13,333 nucleotides of DNA from 2-01-FULL-39-10-A sp964565795. Its GTDB lineage: Bacteria > Patescibacteriota > Microgenomatia > Levybacterales > UBA12049. A program made the position numbers and the translations under genes. The notes beneath the pieces were generated by a model. That model saw only the letters and a program-made list of their open reading frames with translations, was not told the DNA's origin and did not search any database. Below, in pieces: positions 6,329-11,343 of the stretch; positions within the stretch are counted from its first letter, which is position 1, and every line of letters starts with the position of its first letter. The DNA lies in assembly GCA_964565795.1 (NCBI GenBank), contig CAZMGC010000026.1, positions 1 through 13,333 of the forward strand, read 5' to 3'.

Positions 6329-8272
6329 ATGGCAGAAACAAATCTAGCATTTAGTAAAGTCGTAGCAACCCCTACGCCTACAGCCTGGTCTCAGGCATAT
6401 AGCGCGGGACGACTATTTGCTGCATTATCTCTTCAATCTGAAACAGTCCCCCAAGAAGGAGAAGAACACCTAAATTCACTAGGAAAAGATCTTATTTCGA
6501 CATTGGAAAGTGAATTTTTCACTCTTGAAAATAAAGATCTTGAATCCATTAAACAAGCTGTGACTACAACTGCAGAAAGAGTGAAAGAAGGGGTAAAACT
6601 TTCATTTGTTATTTGCTATCTAAATGAAAATGTTCTTTATCTCTTTGCGACCGGAGGAGGCAAATCTATTCTCAAAAGAGGAGAAAAAATCGGGACTGTT
6701 CTTGAAGGACTAGAAGAAAACGCCATTAAGTCAGCCTCTGGCTACGTTCAAGAGGGAGATATTATAGTATTACAGACTAAATCATTCACAAAAATTATTC
6801 CTTCTGCTCCCCTAGCCCAGGCTCTGGATAGCGATAAGCCTGATGAAATTTCAGAAAACCTGGCTCCCCATCTCCATGAAAAAACAGAAGGAGCAGCATC
6901 TGCGGTAATCTTACTTTACAAAAAAATGACCGCAGCGGAAATTTCTCAAGCCGCTATTCCATCTGACAATCTAGAAACAGGGGCCCAAGATGAGCTTGAA
7001 GAGCAGCCAGAAGTTCAAGAAAATCCAGAAACAATAACTCAAAAACCAGACGAAATACAACCTCAAACAACTCTAGATGAATCCGCGGAAAATCAAACAG
7101 AAAACATAGAAAATTCCGAAACAGAATTCAGCAAATCTTCAGAAGCTATCATCGGGTCAGTTGAATCAAAGCCGACCGAAACAATTCCGGCTGATACTTC
7201 TTCTCCATTTATAACAGATCAAATTCCAAGTAGAAGAAGGAGAATGTCAGTAGGCTTTAACTTAGGATTTCTTAAAAAACTTCTAGGAAACCTAGGCCAT
7301 TCAAGAAAGATCATTCTAACAATCGCCATAGTCTTAATTACTGTAATTGTAATAAGCTCTGTCTTAGCACTTAGAAGTCGACAAAATGCAGGTACCGAAG
7401 AAAAGTTTGCTGGAATATTTAACAGTGCTCAGGAAAAATACGATGAAGGAATAAGCCTAAAAGATCTAAACGCGTCTCTCGCCCAGGAAAGCTTTAGACA
7501 AGCAAAGAAAATCTTAGAAGAAAATAAAGATACTTTTAATGAAGGATCTGACGAAGACAATCAAATAGAAGAACTTTTAACAAAAGTTAACGATGAAGTT
7601 ACTGGCGGAGGAAGTGAAGGAGCAAATGCCTCAGAAGTAGATAAATCCGAAAGCAGCCTGCTTTCTCTTGAAATTGAAAATAAAGACGGAACACATTTTA
7701 CCCAAAATGAAGACTTTGTCTATTTCTTAGACGATAAAGGCGCACATTCAATTGACAAGGGAAATGATTCTAAGGAAAATTTATTTGATAAAAGCTGGGA
7801 AGAAGCTGGTGGAATTGGAGTTTTCGGATCAAACATCTACGTACTTGATAGAGAAGCAGGAATCTCTAAATTCGTGCCTAGTAGCGATGACTACACAGAA
7901 AGCGATTACTTAACTGAAGAAGTCGATCTTTCAGACGCAGCTAGCATGGCAATTGATGGATCAATCTATGTGCTTTTTAAAAATGGGACAATTAACAAAT
8001 ACACAAGAGGCGCCCAGGACGACTTCGAAATCTCAGGAGTTGATAAAAAAATGTCCTCCCCTACCAGAATCGTAACAGGTGAAGATTTTGACAATATTTA
8101 TATTCTTGATAATGGAAATTCCAGAATAGTTGTCATAGATAAAGAAGGAAAATTCGTTACCTCCTATCAGGCAAGTATTCTAAAAGGCGCAACTGATCTA
8201 GATGTAAACGAAGCAGGCAATGCAATATTTGCTCTCTCAGGTGGTAAGGTTTATAAAATCGACATTAACTAA
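6329..8272 (+). CDS. Degenerate PP2C-like domain, membrane helix and beta-propeller-like domain
   Basis: 647-aa protein. Residues about 5-200 follow the layout of a PPM/PP2C Ser/Thr phosphatase: AYSAGRLF (23-30), LSFVICYLNENVLYLFATGG (91-110), then VQEGDIIVLQT (140-150) and a final strand AASAVILLYK. The metal-binding aspartates appear missing: the usual GDS is GGG (109-111) and the usual SDG after the GD-x-(I/L)-x-L strand is TKS (150-152). It is therefore probably a pseudophosphatase. An acidic, Gln/Glu/Pro-rich linker (about 212-300), a basic RRRR (302-305) and one membrane helix (about 328-347) follow. The outside part has a helical, TPR-like segment (about 358-425) and repeated strands ending in YFLD, YVLD, YVLF and YILDNGNSRIVVID, resembling NHL/propeller blades. 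A cytoplasmic sensor with an extracellular propeller is inferred. No partner kinase is in view. Confidence 0.7.
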   Translation: MAETNLAFSKVVATPTPTAWSQAYSAGRLFAALSLQSETVPQEGEEHLNSLGKDLISTLESEFFTLENKDLESIKQAVTTTAERVKEGVKLSFVICYLNENVLYLFATGGGKSILKRGEKIGTVLEGLEENAIKSASGYVQEGDIIVLQTKSFTKIIPSAPLAQALDSDKPDEISENLAPHLHEKTEGAASAVILLYKKMTAAEISQAAIPSDNLETGAQDELEEQPEVQENPETITQKPDEIQPQTTLDESAENQTENIENSETEFSKSSEAIIGSVESKPTETIPADTSSPFITDQIPSRRRRMSVGFNLGFLKKLLGNLGHSRKIILTIAIVLITVIVISSVLALRSRQNAGTEEKFAGIFNSAQEKYDEGISLKDLNASLAQESFRQAKKILEENKDTFNEGSDEDNQIEELLTKVNDEVTGGGSEGANASEVDKSESSLLSLEIENKDGTHFTQNEDFVYFLDDKGAHSIDKGNDSKENLFDKSWEEAGGIGVFGSNIYVLDREAGISKFVPSSDDYTESDYLTEEVDLSDAASMAIDGSIYVLFKNGTINKYTRGAQDDFEISGVDKKMSSPTRIVTGEDFDNIYILDNGNSRIVVIDKEGKFVTSYQASILKGATDLDVNEAGNAIFALSGGKVYKIDIN

Positions 8273-8273
8273 A

Positions 8274-8302
8274 TTTACAATTCCCCTCTTTTGGCGTATC
8301 AT
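8274..8302 (+). promoter_or_regulatory. Promoter for smpB (TTTACA-17-TATCAT)
   Basis: TTTACA at 8274-8279, a 17-nt spacer, then TATCAT at 8297-8302. Six bases separate the -10 from ATG 8309, so the transcript should be leaderless or nearly so. The promoter begins directly after the stop of the upstream propeller gene, so smpB can be transcribed separately from it. Confidence 0.65.
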
Positions 8303-8308
8303 TGCCAT

Positions 8309-8743
8309 ATGAAAATCACAAATAAACGAGCATTTTATGATTATCTAATCACGGATAAATTTGAGGCTGGTATTAATCTTAACGGAGCAGAAGTTAAGGC
8401 TGTAAAATTGGAACACGCAGACTTAACAGGAAGCTATGTCAGAATAATCGGATCTGAGGCATATTTAGTTAACGCAAAAATTTTCCCTTACCAATATGCT
8501 AGACCAGATGGATATGATGAGAGTAGAACTAGAAAACTTCTGCTCCATAAAAATGAAATAATTAGCCTCAAGCACAAAACTGATGGCGCAGGTTTAGCTT
8601 TAGTTCCCATCTCTTTTTATGAAAAACATGGGCTTATAAAACTTGAGGTGGGTGTTGGCAAAGGAAAGAAGAAATTTGACAAGAAAGAGGCAAAGAAAAA
8701 AGCAGATTTAGACCGCGAAATTGAGCAGGAATTAGCCTCGTAA
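8309..8743 (+). CDS. smpB: SsrA-binding protein SmpB
   Basis: Partner of tmRNA in trans-translation: binds the tRNA-like domain, carries it to stalled ribosomes and occupies the decoding site and mRNA channel. The 144-aa length is normal for the family. Seen: NKRAFYDYLITDKFEAGINL near the N-terminus, GAEVKAVK (27-34), the RKLLLHKNEI block, and a basic C-terminal tail (GKGKKKFDKKEAKKKAD) corresponding to the helix that enters the mRNA channel. ATG 8309 is chosen over the in-frame TTG at 8291, because the TTG precedes the promoter -10 box and the family begins at this Met. It is followed directly by the tmRNA gene, whose promoter starts 3 nt after its stop, so both parts of the rescue system are adjacent. 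Confidence 0.96.
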   Translation: MKITNKRAFYDYLITDKFEAGINLNGAEVKAVKLEHADLTGSYVRIIGSEAYLVNAKIFPYQYARPDGYDESRTRKLLLHKNEIISLKHKTDGAGLALVPISFYEKHGLIKLEVGVGKGKKKFDKKEAKKKADLDREIEQELAS

Positions 8744-8745
8744 AC

Positions 8746-8774
8746 TTGACAATTGAGGCTAAATTTAGTAATAT
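8746..8774 (+). promoter_or_regulatory. Consensus sigma70-type promoter for ssrA
   Basis: Perfect TTGACA (8746-8751), an exact 17-nt spacer and TAATAT (8769-8774). This is the strongest -35/-10 match in the window, as expected for an abundant stable RNA. Transcription should begin at about 8781, a few bases before the mature 5' end at 8784, leaving a short leader for RNase P to remove. Confidence 0.85.
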
Positions 8775-8783
8775 ACGGTTCTT

Positions 8784-9169
8784 GGGGATGCATTGCATCG
8801 ACAAGATTAGTACTTTAATAATTGCAAGCCGTCCACGATTAAAAGACGTAAAATTTGATCAAAAATTAAATGCTAGAAATGCATTTAACGCTATGGCGAG
8901 ATTATTCTCACCTAGCGCTCAACCAGCTTTAGCATACGCTTAAGCTTTTGAGCTGTTCATTTTGTCTTCTCTTGGTGAGACATTTTGGGCATTAAATCAG
9001 CCAAGAAAACTGTAAAGAAATCGGTTAGATCTTTATTGTATTTATAACCTCGGCTCTATTTATGGATGTTTGTTTTCAAAGAATAGAGTAATCAAAACAA
9101 TAACAAACTAAGCTTGTAGAAATTCTTAAAATTCTTTCTTGGACTCGGGATCACTTCCCGACATCTCCA
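8784..9169 (+). ncRNA. ssrA: tmRNA (one-piece, 386 nt)
   Basis: Rescues stalled ribosomes as an alanyl-tRNA mimic and short mRNA, adding a proteolysis tag. Seen: a 7-bp acceptor stem of GGGGATG (8784-8790) with CATCTCC (9162-9168), discriminator A9169, and a G-U wobble at the third pair (G8786/T9166), the alanyl-tRNA synthetase identity element. A T arm with 5-bp stem (TCGGG/CCCGA) around ATCACTT lies at 9145-9161. The TGCATCGAC block follows the 5' stem as in other tmRNAs. CGTC (8830-8833) can pair with GACG (8845-8848) as part of the first pseudoknot. The tag frame ends with TAA at 8941-8943. CCA is not encoded: the discriminator is followed by CAA, so the tail must be added by the CCA-adding enzyme. 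Flanked by its own promoter and terminator and adjacent to smpB. Confidence 0.95.
8860..8943 (+). other. tmRNA tag-peptide reading frame
   Basis: The frame reads ...NARNAFNAMARLF...PSAQPALAYA and ends with TAA at 8941-8943. The resume codon is not certain: CAA 8860 is 11 nt after the putative first pseudoknot, the spacing I recall for the E. coli RNA, while GCT 8872 is an Ala codon as in many tags. The tag would be 27 or 23 residues. Its ending ALAYA differs from the common ALAA, but keeps small hydrophobic residues for protease recognition. Confidence 0.7.
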
Positions 9170-9174
9170 CAACT

Positions 9175-9202
9175 AAAAAACCCGCCACGTGCGGGTTTTT
9201 TT
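9175..9202 (+). terminator. Intrinsic terminator of ssrA
   Basis: AAAAAA-CCCGC-CACGT-GCGGG followed by seven T: a 5-bp GC stem extended by A-U pairs, 5 nt after the mature tmRNA 3' end. The A tract before the stem would let it work in both directions, but no convergent gene needs it here. It is the only clear factor-independent terminator found in the window. Confidence 0.93.
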
Positions 9203-9209
9203 ATTAAAA

Positions 9210-10130
9210 ATGACAATAGCTGAATACGGACCTGGTTTTGGTCCAGACAATTTAAGGTTTAACCCAAACGGAGCTTTAATAAGGGTAGCAAGCGAGGCTA
9301 CTCCGATACTTGGCGGACAAAGTGCACTGCTTACCCAAGCTGCAGATCCACGCGTTGCGGAACTTTTGGTGTATACCGGTGAGATCCAAAGAAATACACT
9401 CGGTAGACTAAGACTAAATGCAACACTCGGATTCGACATCATACATGGAACCAATGCAGAAGCAGAGGAAGCTATTACGCGTATTAACAACGCTCACGCT
9501 AATCCTGATTTTAGACGAAAACTTGTGAGGACAACTGGTGCGCACCAAGAAGGCAAACCCTATTCTCCAATGACTCAAGAAGCTCAAGGTGTCGTAGCTG
9601 GCACATTAATTGTAGGCTCTGTTGAAGGTTATCAAAGATTTGTGGGGCCTCTATCTGATTCTGATAAATATGAGTATGCAACTGACGCAATTACAGGAGT
9701 TTTTGCCCCAATGGGATTAAAACAACAGACTCTTCCTGAAACATATGATGGTATTCAAACTCATTTAGAAACAATGATTTTCGACGGACGACTTGCGGTG
9801 GGTGGTGCCGCAATGAGCCTAATGCCATATATATTACTTGAATATGCGTCTGTCCCAAAAGCAATTAAAAATTTTATGAGACTTCAAGCGCTGGATATGC
9901 TACACCCGGAGTTAATGAAGCAATATGGCTTAAAAATTACTCCTGGAGAAAGAAAAACTGCAAGAAGAAGAGCGAATGACATTAAAGGTTCACTAAAATA
10001 TCTGCCTGATTTTATGAGATATAATCCTCAATTTTTAGTTGAAAGAAGAAGGGCGAATGGTAAAAAAGTTACTCCCTGGCAAAAGCAACACCCCAGACTC
10101 TACTCGATCGTGAGCTCTTTAAGACCTTAG
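9210..10130 (+). CDS. MpaB/DUF2236-like (rubber-oxygenase-fold) protein
   Basis: 306-aa all-helical protein. The order of blocks resembles the MpaB/latex-clearing-protein (DUF2236) family, whose studied members are heme proteins: YGPGFGPDNLRF at the N-terminus, LGGQSALLTQAADPRVAELL (34-53), NTLGRLRLNAT (62-72, R66 and T72), RINNAHA (91-97, H96), YSPMTQEAQGVVAGTLIVGS (118-137) and RFVGPLSDSDKYEYA (143-157). H96 may match the heme ligand, but the family's HP in the QALHP-like block is DP (46-47) and a His expected near 130 is Ala, so heme binding is doubtful. ATG 9210 is preferred to a GTG at 9189 that lies inside the ssrA terminator. No Shine-Dalgarno or clear promoter is seen; read-through from ssrA is possible. 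Its last 62 nt overlap comF in antisense. Assignment is from remembered motifs. Confidence 0.6.
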   Translation: MTIAEYGPGFGPDNLRFNPNGALIRVASEATPILGGQSALLTQAADPRVAELLVYTGEIQRNTLGRLRLNATLGFDIIHGTNAEAEEAITRINNAHANPDFRRKLVRTTGAHQEGKPYSPMTQEAQGVVAGTLIVGSVEGYQRFVGPLSDSDKYEYATDAITGVFAPMGLKQQTLPETYDGIQTHLETMIFDGRLAVGGAAMSLMPYILLEYASVPKAIKNFMRLQALDMLHPELMKQYGLKITPGERKTARRRANDIKGSLKYLPDFMRYNPQFLVERRRANGKKVTPWQKQHPRLYSIVSSLRP

Positions 10131-10761
10131 CAGCTTCATAGATCGTAGATCCTGTGGTTAAAACATCATCTATTACCAGAATATTAACGCCCTTTAATTT
10201 ATTTTTATACTTTTTCTTAATTTCAAACGCGCCTTTTATATTTTCTCTTCTTTCGTTTTTGCTAAGACCCACCTGGGTAACTGTTTCTTTTGTTCGCTCT
10301 ATGCAATCTATTACTTCAAGATCTAATTTTTTTCCCAGCTCCTTTGCCAAAATTTCAGCCTGATTATAGCCTCTTTTTTTATACTTGGCCTTACTCAATG
10401 GTATTGGAACTAAAATCAAAGGCAAACCTGAAATCCTATTAAATTGCTCATTTTGAATTAATGAATCACATAAAAGATCAGCTATAAATACAGATAATCC
10501 TGATATATATGGCCTATATTTAAATTGATATATCAGTTTTTTAGAAATTTTATTAAAAACTACACCCGTAAAAACTCCATCCGGGGTGTTTTTCTTTTTA
10601 CAAACGGGGTGAGTCAAGCCGTTGTAAGAAGACCGACCACATACCAAACAAATGTTTTTAGTATCAAAGGAAAGACGTGAAAAACAATTTGCGCAAAGGT
10701 AATCTCCGAATTTTTTGCAATTTACACAATATTTTGGGAAAATAAAATCAAGAAGCCCCAT
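10069..10761 (-). CDS. comF: ComF-family phosphoribosyltransferase-like protein
   Basis: 230-aa ComF-type protein. In competent bacteria ComF is a cytoplasmic factor in uptake and processing of transforming DNA. Seen: MGLLDFIFPKYCVNC, the usual ComF opening; Cys pairs C12/C15 and C23/C26, then C38/C41 and H51/C54, consistent with zinc binding; the KKRGYNQAEILAKEL block (128-142); and the type I phosphoribosyltransferase PRPP loop VNILVIDDVLTTGSTI (192-207) with D198 and D199. ATG 10761 is chosen because the family begins at MGLLD; an in-frame ATG at 10812 would add 17 atypical residues and overlap the divergent gene. The start lies 5 nt from a TATATA box. No other competence gene is in the window. 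The 3' end overlaps the MpaB-like gene by 62 nt. Confidence 0.9.
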   Translation of the reverse strand: MGLLDFIFPKYCVNCKKFGDYLCANCFSRLSFDTKNICLVCGRSSYNGLTHPVCKKKNTPDGVFTGVVFNKISKKLIYQFKYRPYISGLSVFIADLLCDSLIQNEQFNRISGLPLILVPIPLSKAKYKKRGYNQAEILAKELGKKLDLEVIDCIERTKETVTQVGLSKNERRENIKGAFEIKKKYKNKLKGVNILVIDDVLTTGSTIYEAAKVLKSSRSSRVWGVAFARE

Positions 10762-10766
10762 AAAGA

Positions 10767-10774
10767 TATATAAA
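10767..10774. promoter_or_regulatory. Putative bidirectional -10 between comF and the phosphatase-fold gene
   Basis: The intergenic gap is only 18 nt (10762-10779). Its centre is the palindrome TATATA (10767-10772), a usable -10 hexamer on both strands. It is 5 nt from the comF ATG and 7 nt from the phosphatase-fold ATG; a shifted TATAAA (10769-10774) is also present for the plus strand. Both mRNAs would be leaderless. No -35 elements are obvious. Confidence 0.5.
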
Positions 10775-10779
10775 CACAA

Positions 10780-11343
10780 ATGGCAAAAATTTTTATTTTT
10801 AGACATGCTCAAACAACTGACAATCTGGAGGGTATTTTTTCAGGAAAAAGAGATCCAGACCTAACAGAATCTGGAATTGAGGAGGCTAAAAAAATAGCTC
10901 ATCAATTGAAAGATCAAAAAGTAACAAAAGCTTATACTTCTACGCTAAAAAGATCCAAGCACACATTAGAAATTGTCTTAGAACCTCATAAAGGAACTGA
11001 AATAATGGTAGTCGCTGATCCCAGAATTAATGAAAGAGACTATGGAGACCTAACAGGAAAAAGTAAAAAAAAGACCGAAGAACTTTATCCCAAAGAGTAT
11101 CCAGAATGGCATAGGGGATATGACACCCCCCCGCCAAACGGCGAAAGCATAAAAGATGTGGAGAAAAGAGTAATGGAATTTTTAAATGAAGTTTTAGCAA
11201 ACGTTTGGCAAAACGATATAATTTTTATTTGTGCTTCTGGAAATAGTATAAGACCATTCAGGAAACATTTTGAAAATATGACTGATATACAAATGGCCTC
11301 CTACGAAAACGAACGTGGAAAAGTCTACGAATACGAAGTCTAA
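10780..11343 (+). CDS. Histidine-phosphatase (phosphoglycerate-mutase-like) fold protein
   Basis: 187-aa member of the histidine phosphatase superfamily, whose active enzymes form a phosphohistidine intermediate. Seen: FRHAQTTDN (7-15), with R8 and the nucleophile H9; GKRDPDLTESG (22-32); STLKRSKHTLE (54-64) with R58; and ERDYGDLTGK (85-94), with E85 as the probable general acid. The second conserved histidine appears absent: the usual HGN-S loop reads CASGNSIRPF (151-160), with Ser153 in place of His. The codon is TCT (11236-11238), two changes from a His codon, so a single sequencing error does not explain it. The substrate is not predictable, and activity may be low or changed. ATG follows a TATATA/TATAAA box by only 5-7 nt. 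The stop overlaps the convergent coiled-coil gene by 4 nt. Confidence 0.85.
   Translation: MAKIFIFRHAQTTDNLEGIFSGKRDPDLTESGIEEAKKIAHQLKDQKVTKAYTSTLKRSKHTLEIVLEPHKGTEIMVVADPRINERDYGDLTGKSKKKTEELYPKEYPEWHRGYDTPPPNGESIKDVEKRVMEFLNEVLANVWQNDIIFICASGNSIRPFRKHFENMTDIQMASYENERGKVYEYEV

Noticed and set aside
8746..8943. A possible 65-aa protein starting at TTG 8746
   Set aside because: Its start is the -35 box of the ssrA promoter and the rest is tmRNA; only the end of the frame (the tag) is translated.
9189..9209. GTG 9189 as start of the MpaB-like gene
   Set aside because: It lies within the ssrA terminator hairpin; ATG 9210 gives a more natural family N-terminus.
8744..9209. Unexplained 466-nt non-coding stretch
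   Set aside because: It is fully accounted for by the ssrA promoter, tmRNA and terminator.
10762..10812. ATG 10812 as start of comF
   Set aside because: The extra 17 residues are atypical, and it would overlap the divergent gene; MGLLD at 10761 is the usual ComF opening.
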